Source: Aquirufa lenticrescens (lineage in GTDB: Bacteria; Bacteroidota; Bacteroidia; Cytophagales; Spirosomataceae). Taken from it: a stretch of DNA of 64,000 bases. Made by a program: the position numbers and the translations under genes. This document shows, one piece after another, positions 25,409-35,700 of the stretch. The notes beneath the pieces were generated by a model. That model did not search any database. It was not told where the DNA came from and saw only the letters and a program-made list of their open reading frames with translations. Each line of letters opens with the position of its first letter. Position 1 is the first letter of the stretch. Location: positions 1,038,501 to 1,102,500 of the forward strand of contig NZ_CP049834.1 of NCBI RefSeq assembly GCF_019916085.1. Direction: 5' to 3'.

Positions 25409-26113
25409 ATGAAGAAAATCGACGTCTGTTTATCGCCGGACTTGATCCATTTATATGATTTATCCTCCGTAGCGGTAGTTGTGGTGGATATTTTCCGGGC
25501 GACTTCCTGCATGGTGACTGCTTTTGCGAGTGGTGCATCGGAGATTGTTCCCGTAGAAGAAGTGGAACTTTGCCAGCAATATGGCGCTAAAGGGTATTTG
25601 ACGGCGGCGGAACGCAACGGGATTACCCCAGCAGGATTCGATTTCGATAATTCCCCTTTTTCGTATCAAGTAGATAAAGTGAAAGGGGGCAAAATTTGCG
25701 TCACTACCACGAACGGTACCGTAGCTATTCGTCGGTCCAGCAGTGCGCCTGCCGTTTATGTGGGAGCATTCTTGAATATTTCCCGAGTAGCGGACGCTTT
25801 AAAAGCCTGGAACGGAAATGCCTTAGTGGTATGTGCAGGCTGGAAAGGGAAACCAAATTTAGAAGACACCTTGTTTGCGGGTGCCTTGATTGATGCCTTG
25901 ACGGGTGAATATGAAGTGGCAGACGATGCCGCTTTGATGGCTTGGAAACAATATAACCTGGCATCTAATGACTTATTGACAGCGGTGAAGAACTCTTCAC
26001 ACGTAAACCGCTTGTTAGGTTTAGGCATTGAAAAAGATATCGCGTTTTGCCTTGAATTTGATCGGTATTCTGTACTTCCTACACTGGAAGGAGATGCCTT
26101 AAGATTAGTATGA
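25409..26113 (+). CDS. comB: 2-phosphosulfolactate phosphatase family (ComB)
   Basis: About 234 aa from the ATG at 25409, one base after the gcvT stop; a longer frame overlaps gcvT and is less likely. Motifs VVVVDIFRATSCMVTAFASGA, ICVTTTNGTVAIR, VGAFLNISRVADAL and VCAGWKGKPNLEDTLFAGAL are typical ComB signatures. In methanogens ComB acts in coenzyme M synthesis; in Bacteroidota no coenzyme M pathway is expected, so the substrate may be another phosphosulfonate or be unknown. It overlaps thrC by four bases. Confidence 0.92.
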   Translation: MKKIDVCLSPDLIHLYDLSSVAVVVVDIFRATSCMVTAFASGASEIVPVEEVELCQQYGAKGYLTAAERNGITPAGFDFDNSPFSYQVDKVKGGKICVTTTNGTVAIRRSSSAPAVYVGAFLNISRVADALKAWNGNALVVCAGWKGKPNLEDTLFAGALIDALTGEYEVADDAALMAWKQYNLASNDLLTAVKNSSHVNRLLGLGIEKDIAFCLEFDRYSVLPTLEGDALRLV

Positions 26114-27414
26114 TATTATATAGCACCGAACACAAAAGTCCTAATGTAAGCCTAGAAGAGGCTATTTTCCGTGGTCTTCCCCCGGACAATGGCTTGTATA
26201 TGCCTACTGAAATTAAACCATTGCCGGCTTCGTTTTTCGAAACGATTCAGGACCGTACCTTGCCAGAAATTGCAATGGCAGTGTGTGAAAATTTGCTTGG
26301 GGATAGCTTGAGTTCGGCGGATATTAAAAAAATCATCGATCAATCGATGACATTCGAGGCGCCTATTGTCTCCTTAGAACCGGGTACGGAAGTGTTGGAA
26401 TTATTCCACGGGCCATCGATGGCGTTTAAGGATTTTGGAGCGCGCTTTATGGCGGCGATTATGTCGCACTATTTGTTGCAATCGAAGCGGGAAATCCGCA
26501 TTTTGGTGGCCACTTCTGGGGACACGGGTGGTGCAGTAGCGCAGGGTTTTTTCAACACTCCGGGGATCTCAGTCACCATTTTATATCCGACTGGAAAGGT
26601 ATCCGATATTCAGGAGAAACAATTGACGACCTTGGGTGGAAATGTGACCGCTTTAGAAATAGACGGAACATTTGATGATTGCCAAAGACTCGTCAAACAA
26701 GCTTTCCTCGACGAAGAACTACGCGCCGCTTTCGATTTAGCCTCTGCTAATTCTATCAATATTTCCCGCTTAATTCCACAGTCCTTCTACTACTTCGCGG
26801 CCTATGCGCAAGCGAAAAATAAAGGATTGAATGCCCCCTTGGTATTCAGTGTGCCTTCGGGGAATTTTGGAAACCTGAGCGCTGGATTAATGGCCTACCG
26901 AATGGGTCTTCCGGTAAAAGCGTTCATTGCTTCTTGTAATGAGAACCACCCGGTGGCTGATTATTTACGTACCGGCGAATACAATCCGGTTGCCTCAGTC
27001 GAAACATTATCCAATGCGATGGATGTGGGTAGCCCGTCGAACTTCATTCGCATGCGTTTACTAGCAGGTGACGAATGGTCTCAGGTGCGCGAGATCATCA
27101 AAGGCTATTATACAAACGACCAGAAAACGCAGGAAATCATGGCTGACGTGTTCGCACGCACAGGTTATGTGATGTGTCCACACACGGCTGTTGCCTACGA
27201 TGGTTTGCAACAATATGCGGCTGAATATCCGGGCGAAATCACGGGAATTCTATTATCTACAGCCCATTATGCCAAGTTCTTACCTACCGTGGAGGGAACG
27301 TTAGGCGTTTCTGTTCCGGTTCCTGCACGCTTAGCGGAGCTTTTGGATAAAACAAAAAAGTCCATCCCCATGGGGACGGACTTCGCTGAGTTCAAGGCAT
27401 ATTTATTACAATAA
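26110..27414 (+). CDS. thrC: Threonine synthase
   Basis: 434 aa. PLP-dependent enzyme that turns O-phospho-L-homoserine into threonine. The N-terminus MILYSTEHKSPNVSLEEAIFRGLPPDNGLYMP is typical. The PLP-lysine lies in FHGPSMAFKDFGARF, and the phosphate-binding regions are VATSGDTGGAVAQGF and VPSGNFGNLSAG. It is the last gene of the M28/gcvT/comB/thrC operon; gcvT and thrC both belong to glycine/threonine metabolism. Its 3' end overlaps the convergent DoxX gene by nine bases. Confidence 0.97.
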   Translation: MILYSTEHKSPNVSLEEAIFRGLPPDNGLYMPTEIKPLPASFFETIQDRTLPEIAMAVCENLLGDSLSSADIKKIIDQSMTFEAPIVSLEPGTEVLELFHGPSMAFKDFGARFMAAIMSHYLLQSKREIRILVATSGDTGGAVAQGFFNTPGISVTILYPTGKVSDIQEKQLTTLGGNVTALEIDGTFDDCQRLVKQAFLDEELRAAFDLASANSINISRLIPQSFYYFAAYAQAKNKGLNAPLVFSVPSGNFGNLSAGLMAYRMGLPVKAFIASCNENHPVADYLRTGEYNPVASVETLSNAMDVGSPSNFIRMRLLAGDEWSQVREIIKGYYTNDQKTQEIMADVFARTGYVMCPHTAVAYDGLQQYAAEYPGEITGILLSTAHYAKFLPTVEGTLGVSVPVPARLAELLDKTKKSIPMGTDFAEFKAYLLQ

Positions 27415-27771
27415 AGCCTTGAATTTATCTCTTTCTTGGTAAGCGATAATCGCTGATAATACCACTAAGGCGATACTTGCGCCCAATCCGCCTACAAAGC
27501 ACAATTCAAATAACAAGATATTCACTGAAATGGGTGCTAAGATGGTTAAACCTAAAGCGCGCATGCTTGGGAAAAGAATTAAAGCTCCACCTATAATTTC
27601 AAGCACTTTCACTACCTTCATAGTGCCTGAAGATTCTAACAACTTCATATAAGAAACTGCATCTGCAGGGAGAGGAGGTGTCTCGCCGAAATGTAAAAAA
27701 TAACTAATTCCTCCGAACAAGAACAAGGCTCCTACGAGAATTGAAGGCAATAAATCGAGTACTTTTTTCAT
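27406..27771 (-). CDS. DoxX-family membrane protein
   Basis: 121 aa with four hydrophobic helices (LPSILVGALFLFGGISYFLHF; VVKVLEIIGGALILFPSM; LTILAPISVNILLFELCFVGG; ASIALVVLSAIIAYQERDKF). This matches the DoxX/DoxD-like family, some of which are linked to quinone or redox chemistry. Its role here is unknown. It follows recJ by 35 bases on the same strand and its 3' end overlaps thrC. Confidence 0.85.
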   Translation of the reverse strand: MKKVLDLLPSILVGALFLFGGISYFLHFGETPPLPADAVSYMKLLESSGTMKVVKVLEIIGGALILFPSMRALGLTILAPISVNILLFELCFVGGLGASIALVVLSAIIAYQERDKFKALL

Positions 27772-27806
27772 ATGTAGTTTTTTGATTATGGCTAAAATTA
27801 TAATTT

Positions 27807-29543
27807 TTAATTAAAAGATGCAAAATCTAGCACCCGTAATTGTAAGGTGCGATTCCCTAAATATTCATTCACTTCCAGATGGTAAACCAGTTTGATGGGC
27901 AAGCGCTGTTCATAGGCAGCACATAATCCGTCATAGAAATCAGCCTTCATCCCAAATCCAACCACCTCTAATCCTCGCTCATCAGGCGTGGAACCCACGT
28001 AAATTTTCAGATGCTCTTCCTTCATGACAAAAGGACTTTTCGTTACAAAAACAGGCCCTGAAACGAAATTTGGCAACATATTACCTGGTCCATAAGGCGA
28101 TAGACGAACCAATAGTTTATCATAAAAAGACAAACTCAAGGCTTCTAAAGGAACCTGTAAATCGACCGGCAAATCCGCCTTAGGCGATATATTCGCTAAC
28201 CCTTCCTGCGCGATTCGCTCAAATTTTTCAATGAATGCCTGCAAATTCTCCGGTTTCAAATGCAAACCTGCCGCGTGCGTGTGCCCACCGAATTGCTCTA
28301 GTAAATCCGCACATTCCTCCAAAGCGTGATGCACATCAAAACCTCGAACGGAACGGGCAGAACCCACTAGTTGACCGTGTGATTCCGTTAAAATAATCGT
28401 GGGTCTGAAATATTGGTCTTGGATCTTGCTCGCTACAATTCCCACCACTCCTTTATGCCAAGCCGGATTAAATAACACCGTACTGCGTGCTGAGAGTAGA
28501 AAATCATTCCCTTCAAACATCGCCAAAGCCTGCGCCACAATCTCCTTCTCCACCACACGGCGATCCAGATTTTGTTGAATCACTGCCTCCGCCAGCGCCT
28601 CCGCCTCCTGATCATCTGCGGCTAGCATCAATTTCACCGCTCCATGCGCATGGTCCATTCGGCCGGCTGCATTAATGATAGGAGAAATAGAGAATACGAT
28701 ATCAGAGATTTGAATGGGCGCTTTTTTCTTCGCCTTTTTCAATAGGTAAGCAAGTCCGGGACTTGGATTGGAACCTAATTTAGCTAAGCCAAAAAAGGCC
28801 AAAACTCGGTTCTCCCCGTTCATTGGTACAATATCCGCTGCGATACTGCAGGCCAAAAGATCCACAGATTCCCATAAAGGATCTTGTTCTAAGTCATTCG
28901 CAATGGCAAAGGCTATCATCAATTTAAATCCAACGCCAGCACCGGTTAATTCTTTAAATGGATAAGGACAATCTTTTCTTTTAGGATCTAAAACCGCAAC
29001 CGCAGCTGGAATAGTTGCCTCCGGTAAGTGGTGATCACAGATGATAAAATCAATTCCATTTTCGTTGCACCAAGCCACGCGATCGTGGGCTTTAATACCG
29101 CAGTCAAGAGAGATGATTAAAGTATAATCATTGTCTTTCGCATATTGAATTCCTGCCTGCGATACGCCATAGCCTTCCGCATAGCGATCCGGAATATAAT
29201 AGTCGCAATCCGCGCCTAAAATACCTGCGAGATAACTATAAACGAGGGTAACAGCCGTCGTACCATCCACGTCATAATCGCCGTAAATCAGGATTTTTTC
29301 TCCAGATTCTAGTGCCAGACCAAGACGTTCCACCGCTTTGTCCATATCCTTCATCAGGAATGGGTCGTGTAGTTGGCTAATTTCTGGAACCATGAAGTCC
29401 TTTACTTCTTGGAAAGTCTTAATTCCTCGTGATACGAGTAAGGACAAAAAATAGGGATTCTTTAAGCCCAAAGCCTCCCCTAATGCCTCCACCTCCGCTG
29501 CCGGCGGTGCGGGCACGTATTTCCAATTCTTTTTTGGCTCCAT
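27807..29543 (-). CDS. recJ: Single-stranded-DNA-specific exonuclease RecJ
   Basis: 578 aa. A 5'-3' exonuclease for recombination and mismatch repair. Motifs: IYGDYDVDGTTAV (DHH motif I), ISLDCGIKAHD, the DHH itself (FIICDHHLPEA), LTGAGVGFKL, then DHHA1 motifs VGSARSVRGFDVHHALEEC and FGGHTHAAGLHL, and a C-terminal OB fold with the ending NRTLQLRVLDFASF. The gene starts one base after the OmpA-family stop, so it is expressed in a cell-envelope operon, an uncommon partner for a repair gene. Confidence 0.97.
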   Translation of the reverse strand: MEPKKNWKYVPAPPAAEVEALGEALGLKNPYFLSLLVSRGIKTFQEVKDFMVPEISQLHDPFLMKDMDKAVERLGLALESGEKILIYGDYDVDGTTAVTLVYSYLAGILGADCDYYIPDRYAEGYGVSQAGIQYAKDNDYTLIISLDCGIKAHDRVAWCNENGIDFIICDHHLPEATIPAAVAVLDPKRKDCPYPFKELTGAGVGFKLMIAFAIANDLEQDPLWESVDLLACSIAADIVPMNGENRVLAFFGLAKLGSNPSPGLAYLLKKAKKKAPIQISDIVFSISPIINAAGRMDHAHGAVKLMLAADDQEAEALAEAVIQQNLDRRVVEKEIVAQALAMFEGNDFLLSARSTVLFNPAWHKGVVGIVASKIQDQYFRPTIILTESHGQLVGSARSVRGFDVHHALEECADLLEQFGGHTHAAGLHLKPENLQAFIEKFERIAQEGLANISPKADLPVDLQVPLEALSLSFYDKLLVRLSPYGPGNMLPNFVSGPVFVTKSPFVMKEEHLKIYVGSTPDERGLEVVGFGMKADFYDGLCAAYEQRLPIKLVYHLEVNEYLGNRTLQLRVLDFASFN

Positions 29544-29544
29544 C

Positions 29545-31242
29545 TTATAAAATTTCTATTTCTACGCGGCGGTTGATTTGGCGTCCTTCCTCGGTGGCAT
29601 TATCCGCCTTTGGTTTCGACTTACCATAGCCTTTCGCTTTAATTCTCGCTTGATCAATTCCCCCTTTCAGTAGGTTTTCCTTCACCGCATTCGCCCGCTC
29701 TAATGACAATTTATTATTGATCTCATCTGATCCCGTGTTATCCGTGTGCCCACTAATTTCGATGACCAAAGCTGTATTCTCTTTCATCACCTGAAGGATC
29801 CGCTTCAATTCAGGCTCGGATTCAGGCTTTAAAGTCGCCTTTCCTAGGTCAAAGAATAAGTTATTAATCGTCGCCGTATTTCCTTTTACAAGTGGTACCA
29901 TCGACAGGTCGCGGTCATCTAATTCCAAATAGCGCCCGCGGGCCGTACTCAAATCGAGATTAATAGAAGTGGGAATTAGACCTTTAGCCTTCGCCGTAAT
30001 CCCGTAGTTCTTTCCATAGGGAAGGACTAGTTTGTATTTACCCGTCGTAGGATCCGGCTTTGCTTGACCTAACACTTTTCCGTTTGATAGGTCTTCGTAT
30101 GTCACCGAAGCATCCTCCGGTACCTTACCTGTTTGCTGATTTAGCACTGTCCCAGACAATAAAACCACCGGGTCAGATTCTTGGGAGGTTACTGAACGCG
30201 TAGATGAAGGGCCAAAACGAGTATCAGCCATCGAGGCATCTGCAGGCGCATTGCCTATTTTCCCACCGGACGTATTTCCTCCGGACTCATTGACTGAGCC
30301 GGGGCCTCCCGGCGACTCTTTGACTGAGCCTCCGGAAGCTTCGCTGCCCGGAGGCGACTCGACTGAAAGTCGAAATATATCCTTCTTCCCCAGTGACCCC
30401 TTCCCAGACATAAAATAAGCATAATCGCCCTTTGCCGCGATGGAATAATAGGCATCGTATTCATCTGTGTTGATGGGAGAGCCTAAGTTTTGAGGTTTAC
30501 GCCAGTGTTGCCAAGTATCATCTAGACGGCGAGTTAAGTAAATATCTTGACTCCCTTGACCACCCGGTCGGTCCGATGAAAAATAGAGTGTCTTCCCATC
30601 AGCGGATAAAAAGGGGGTAGTCTCTGAGTATTTCGTATTAATCTCATCGCCTAATTCAAGCGGTCGCGTCCAGCGCCCATCCTCGAAAAAACTGATGTAT
30701 AAATCGTCATCTTCGCTGTTCTTCTTACGGGCAAAAGCCAGTAAAATCGCCTTGCCATCCATGGTCAAATAACCATATTCATTCTTCCCCTTACTCATTT
30801 GTTCGTAGCCCGGGATGTCGACTTTGACGGGAACGGTCCAGCCGGCAGTCGTTTTATTCGAGATGGAGAACCCACGTGTTTCATAGGTGCCATTGACATA
30901 GGCGCCTTTTAAGAGGATTGTTTGGCCGTCTGGCGAAATCGATAAAATGGTGTTGTATTGGTCGCGATTTAGAACCTCGGAAAGTCGTCTTGCGGTGCTC
31001 CAGGTATCTCCTACTTTCTCCGAGAACCAAATATCCTGGGAACCCGAAATAGTTTCAGAGCCTTTCACTCCGTAGCGATTAGCGGGATGGTTTTTACGTC
31101 CGAAATACAGCGTTCTTCCATCCGGTGAAATCACCGGATTCAATTCGGAAAATTCTGAATTCACGGCAGAACCTAAGTTCTCCGGGGCTTTTTGGGCCAT
31201 CAGAGATCCCGACATCAACAAGAAGAACAACAGCTTTCTCAT
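29545..31242 (-). CDS. OmpA-family protein with PD40 propeller repeats and a hairpin-encoded linker
   Basis: About 565 aa from the ATG at 31242, which overlaps the LOG gene stop as ATGA. Signal peptide MRKLLFFLLMSGSLMA. Residues 30-290 hold WD40-like PD40 repeats (NPVISPDGRTLYFGRK, PFLSADGKTLYFSSDRPGG). A Gly/Ser/Pro linker spans about 295-345, then a CNA-B-like domain, and a C-terminal OmpA peptidoglycan-binding domain (ISGHTDNTGSDEINNKLSLERA). The linker DNA (30271-30373) is made of palindromes with GACT-type linkers. The protein likely ties the outer membrane to peptidoglycan. Confidence 0.93.
   Translation of the reverse strand: MRKLLFFLLMSGSLMAQKAPENLGSAVNSEFSELNPVISPDGRTLYFGRKNHPANRYGVKGSETISGSQDIWFSEKVGDTWSTARRLSEVLNRDQYNTILSISPDGQTILLKGAYVNGTYETRGFSISNKTTAGWTVPVKVDIPGYEQMSKGKNEYGYLTMDGKAILLAFARKKNSEDDDLYISFFEDGRWTRPLELGDEINTKYSETTPFLSADGKTLYFSSDRPGGQGSQDIYLTRRLDDTWQHWRKPQNLGSPINTDEYDAYYSIAAKGDYAYFMSGKGSLGKKDIFRLSVESPPGSEASGGSVKESPGGPGSVNESGGNTSGGKIGNAPADASMADTRFGPSSTRSVTSQESDPVVLLSGTVLNQQTGKVPEDASVTYEDLSNGKVLGQAKPDPTTGKYKLVLPYGKNYGITAKAKGLIPTSINLDLSTARGRYLELDDRDLSMVPLVKGNTATINNLFFDLGKATLKPESEPELKRILQVMKENTALVIEISGHTDNTGSDEINNKLSLERANAVKENLLKGGIDQARIKAKGYGKSKPKADNATEEGRQINRRVEIEIL
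30271..30373. repeat. In-frame hairpin mosaic inside the OmpA-family gene
   Basis: Palindromes GCCGGGgcctCCCGGC (30298-30313), GCCTCCGG/CCGGAGGC (30328-30355, 12-base loop) and TCGACTgaaAGTCGA (30359-30373) are joined by two near-identical 14-mers, GACTCATTGACTGA and GACTCTTTGACTGA. Linker type and the GAA loop recall the intergenic mosaic at 16228-16542. The reading frame stays open and encodes Ser/Gly/Pro/Glu-rich sequence. Confidence 0.8.
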
Positions 31243-31820
31243 CCCACGTAAATCCACTTCTTTTCCATCTTCTCTGGCTCATAGGCCATGATCCAATCCG
31301 CTAATTTTTCTGGATCTGATTCTACTTGCATGGCATCCATATTAGGCTGCTTTAAGAATCCTTCATCCACCATGTGTTGAATTTGTTTCAATTGGTGGTC
31401 AAAATACCCATTGATATTAAACACCGAAACCGGCATCTCGTGCAAATCTAATTGCTTCCAAGTAAGGATTTCGAACAATTCGTCCAACGTCCCAAAGCCG
31501 CCCGGCATCGCAATCACGCCATCCGCCATGTCAGCCATCAAAGCCTTACGCGTGTGCATCGTATCAGTCACGTGCAGTTCTGGCAAGCCCTTGTGCTTCA
31601 CTTCCCAAGGCTCCATGAATTGAGGAATCACCCCAATCGCGTGACCGCCTAAACGTAAGAACTCATCGGCTAATACACCCATCAATCCCACACTTCCTGC
31701 GCCAAAAATCACTTGGCAACCATGGGCATGCAAAGCCTGCGCTAATTTCACTACTTGTTCCGCATAAACGGGGTTGTGGCCTTTCGAAGACCCACAATAA
31801 ATCAATATTTTTTTAGACAT
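31239..31820 (-). CDS. LOG-family protein (TIGR00730, cytokinin riboside phosphate phosphoribohydrolase-like)
   Basis: 193 aa. The Rossmann-like fold carries YCGSSKGHNPVY, IFGAGSVGLMGVLADEFL, MHTRKALMADMADGVIAMPGGFGTLDELFE and LTWKQL. The PGGxGTxxE motif is the hallmark of LOG/lysine-decarboxylase-like proteins, which hydrolyse nucleoside 5'-monophosphates to base and ribose phosphate. It overlaps the upstream SDR gene by eight bases and the downstream OmpA gene by four. Confidence 0.95.
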   Translation of the reverse strand: MSKKILIYCGSSKGHNPVYAEQVVKLAQALHAHGCQVIFGAGSVGLMGVLADEFLRLGGHAIGVIPQFMEPWEVKHKGLPELHVTDTMHTRKALMADMADGVIAMPGGFGTLDELFEILTWKQLDLHEMPVSVFNINGYFDHQLKQIQHMVDEGFLKQPNMDAMQVESDPEKLADWIMAYEPEKMEKKWIYVG

Positions 31821-32703
31821 GTACTAGTTCTTTTAATGCTTCCTCGAAGCGGACAAAGGTAAAGGAAAAGGCTGCGTCTTTTTCTATTTTGGCCGAAGAC
31901 ACGCGGCTCCCTCCCAGCACTAAACACGCCATCTCGCCTAAAACCAGGCGAAGTAAAAACCCTGGAATAGCAGGTAAGAAAAAGGGTCTGTGTAATGCTT
32001 TGGCAATTTGTTTATTCATATCTCCTGCCCTAATAGGCTCCGGAGCTACGCCATTATAGACGCCTGATAGACTCGAATTTATCAGTAACTCGTTAAATAT
32101 TCTCACAAGGTCGGTAATGTGAATCCAGGATTGCCATTGCTTTCCTGAACCTAAATTAGCGCCTACGTAATACCGAATCGGTTTTGAAATAACCGGGAAA
32201 ATCCCCCCTGCTGCACCCATAACTAAGCCAATGCGGACTTTAGCTAGGCGAATACCTAAGGTGGCGATTAAATCGACTGCTTCCTCCCATTGTTTGGTAC
32301 AGTCCGCTAGAAAATCCGATCCTGCAGGTGAGGTTTCCACACATTCCTGCTCGCCCGTATCCGCTCCGTAAAAGCCGATGGCAGAAGCAGAAACGACCGT
32401 TTTAATCGAGTGGGGAATCGTCGATAAAGCCTGGTATAAAACCGCGGTGCTTCGCACGCGGCTGTTAATTAATTCTCTTTTGCGCGCGGCAGACCAACGC
32501 TCATCCGCGATGCCCGCCCCGGCTAAATGCACGATCGCATCTACGCCTTCGAATGCTGCTGGATCGATGTAGCCATAGGAAACATCCCATTGGAAGTCTC
32601 CGCCAGATCGCGATAAAATCACCACCTCGTGGCCCTGAGTCAACAAAAATTGCTTCAGAGCACCACCCACAAATCCTGTACCCCCCGTGATGAGAATGCG
32701 CAT
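31813..32703 (-). CDS. TIGR01777-family SDR (YfcH-like epimerase)
   Basis: 296 aa. Extended short-chain dehydrogenase fold with the NAD-binding ITGGTGFVGGALKQFL at the N-terminus, VDAIVHLAGAGIADERW, VSASAIGFYG, and the C-terminal DUF1731-like region (FFLPAIPGFLLRLVLGEMACLVLGGSRVSS). The family is common in bacteria, with unclear substrates. It follows the GH3 fusion gene by one base and overlaps the LOG gene. Confidence 0.94.
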   Translation of the reverse strand: MRILITGGTGFVGGALKQFLLTQGHEVVILSRSGGDFQWDVSYGYIDPAAFEGVDAIVHLAGAGIADERWSAARKRELINSRVRSTAVLYQALSTIPHSIKTVVSASAIGFYGADTGEQECVETSPAGSDFLADCTKQWEEAVDLIATLGIRLAKVRIGLVMGAAGGIFPVISKPIRYYVGANLGSGKQWQSWIHITDLVRIFNELLINSSLSGVYNGVAPEPIRAGDMNKQIAKALHRPFFLPAIPGFLLRLVLGEMACLVLGGSRVSSAKIEKDAAFSFTFVRFEEALKELVHV

Positions 32704-32704
32704 A

Positions 32705-35700
32705 TTAGTTTCCTTTTTTAATCGCTTGGTAAATCACTTCATTGATTCCTGTGCGAATGTTCATATCCGAAATTTTGGAATTATTCCGCGTCGGATACAC
32801 TCGATTCGATAAGAATACGTAGACTAAATCCTGCGTAGGATCAATCCACGTGTACGTTCCCGTAAAACCTGAGTGGCCGAAGCTCTCCGGACTCGCCGAA
32901 GCAGCCGCCGAAATACCCGCTTTATTGCGATCCACTTTGTCAAATCCTACCCCACGACGCGCATTTTCACTAGCACTAAATGGATAGGAAGTCCACTGTT
33001 TGATGGTGGATTCTTGAATGAATTGCTGGCCACCGTAATAGCCTTTTTGGAGGTACATCTGCATTAATTTCGCTAAGTCATTCGCATTCCCGAACAAACC
33101 CGCGTGACCTGAAATACCATCTAATAAGGCAGCGCCCTCATCGTGCACCTTGCCGTGAATCAACGTCTTGCGGAAAAGGGAATCATATTCCGATGGCACG
33201 ATACGCGCTAAAGGGAAATGTTTCTCTGCTTGATAAACTAAGGTCGACGCACCTAAAGGTTTGTAAAACGAATCCGCTAAAAAGTCCGTCCAAGGCTTTC
33301 CGGACATACGTGGCGATTCAGCTGGCAACAAATAATAAGACAAATCCGAATACACATATTCTTTCTTCTCGCGCAATGGACTCTCCTTAATTGCTGTCAT
33401 TATCTGCTCTTTCAAGGTCTTGTGTGCCCATAAAGTAGGCGCCACCTGCGTAGGGTATTCTTCTGATTGTGCATAAGATAAGGTAAATGGCTTCCATCGC
33501 GTCACGTCTTTCGTAATGTCCACGAATTCTTTCCACATGGCCTTCTGGTCTGTAATATTTTTCTTCAAACGCGCTTCCCCAGAGGCTGGGCTCAAGAAAC
33601 GTTCAATGTATTTGTACTTCACATCGTCCTGCGTGTATTTAGCTTGGAATTTCTTGCTGTGGAAAATCATATCGGTACTATCGATATAGTCCATCCAGAA
33701 TGGAATCCAGGCTTTCAAACGAGCCTGGTGAGTCAATACATCTTCGTATAGAAGTCCTGCTTTATTCGATTTAGCAAAAGAAGGAACGAGTTGTCCCATC
33801 GTCGTTTTCAAGGAGAATTTCCCCTCATCTTGCCATTTCATCAAGGCCGGAACCGAAGTGGAAATCTTCGTAATAGAAGCTAAATCGAAGATATCAGACG
33901 TCTTTAATGGAACAGGCGTTTCATAGATCTGGTTGCCAAAAGCCTTGTGGTAAATAACCTTCCCTTCTTTGGCAATCAACACTACCACACCCGGAGCGCC
34001 CTTCACTGCGATCGCTAATTTCGCCATCGAATCCACTTTTGCATTCAAATACGCAGACGAAATGCCCACCGCTTCCGGAAGCAAATTGTATTGCAAACGC
34101 GCTAAGGAAGTCGTTGTTACTCCCATTCCCTGCTTATAAATCGCATTCAAACTAACCGGTAATTTCCCCGTCGCCGGAATCGCCCCAAACACAATCTCCG
34201 CCGCCGCTTCCTGTTGCGTTATTCCATCCTGATAAGCCGTCATCAAAGCTCCAGCGTTCTTTAAGCTGTCAAATTGTGTCAAGGTATTCACGTTCGCAAA
34301 GTGAATCGCCACCGTTTTAGGCGTGGCAAAACGGTTCACTAACGTCTTAATCGCGGGCTTCAAACTGTAATTATTCGCCGGGCGAATCGAAATGCTATGA
34401 ATCCCCATCAACACTACATCGTAGTTTTTCAGGGTATTTTCGATGCGCGCAATCGTCGTATCTGCGCTCGTCTCATCTAGGTAGAAATGAGGCATTTCGA
34501 CGTAGTTGTTGGCCATTTTTTGGAACTCCGTAGGGAAAGCGGAGCCGTAAGATGGCTTCCCGATCGCTAAAGTCGCGATGCGTGTTTTGTCCAAAGCTTT
34601 AATAGGAACTAACTCCCCCGGATTCTTAATTAAGGTGATCGACTTCTCCGCTAATTCACGATTCAATACTTCGCTCTTAATCGGATTCAAATCCTTGAGT
34701 AAGTTCTCCACGACGATAGGCTCGTAGTGGGCAAGTCCCGCCCAGGCTTTGGCATGTAAAATACGTTTTACACGCTGATCGATATCCTCCTGCGAGATTT
34801 CGCCGTTCGTTAACGCCTTTTTAATCGCGTCAAAAGCCGCCGGAACGTCCACAAATGTTTCTAATATATCGTTGCCAGCCAGGATCGCCTTCACGTTCGC
34901 CGTGCCTTCTGGGAACATCTTCGTCGCCCCTTTCATGTCCATCGCATCCGTAAACACGAGGCCTTGGAATTTCAATTCATCGCGCAATAAACCGGTCACA
35001 ATCGGCTTAGAAAGCGTCGAAGCTAAAGACTTCGTCGTATCTAACGCCGGTAAATTCAGGTGAGCCACCATCACGCCCTGCAAACCATTCGAGATCAATT
35101 CTCGATACGGGTACAATTCCAAACTATCCAAACGAGCACGCGAGTGATTCAAGACCGGAATATCAAAATGAGAATCCACGCCTGTATCGCCGTGGCCTGG
35201 AAAATGTTTCGCTGAGGTAATGATTCCGGCTTTTTGGAGCCCTCTCATATAGGCCAAAGACTTCGCCGTCACATCCTCCCGGTTCTCCCCAAACGAGCGG
35301 AAATTAATCACCGGGTTCAACGGATTATTGTTCACATCCACCACCGGCGCATAATTAATGTGCACACCCATTCGTCTACATTGCTCCCCAATTTGAAGGC
35401 CCATCTTCTCGATCAAGGCCGTATTTCCTTGCATCGCGCCTAAGGTCATTTGGTATGGAAAACGGAACGTCGAATCCAAACGCATCGCCAATCCCCACTC
35501 TAAATCCATCCCGATAAACAGCGGAACTTTTGTTCTATTTTGTAATTCATTCACTAACACTGCCTGCTTCACCGGATGTCCTTTAAACAGCACAAAGCCT
35601 CCCACATGGTAATCTTTCACAATCGAATACAAACGCGTCGTATCGTAAGTGTCCGCCACATTCCCACGGGGCATTAACATTTGACCGATTTTCTCGTCTA

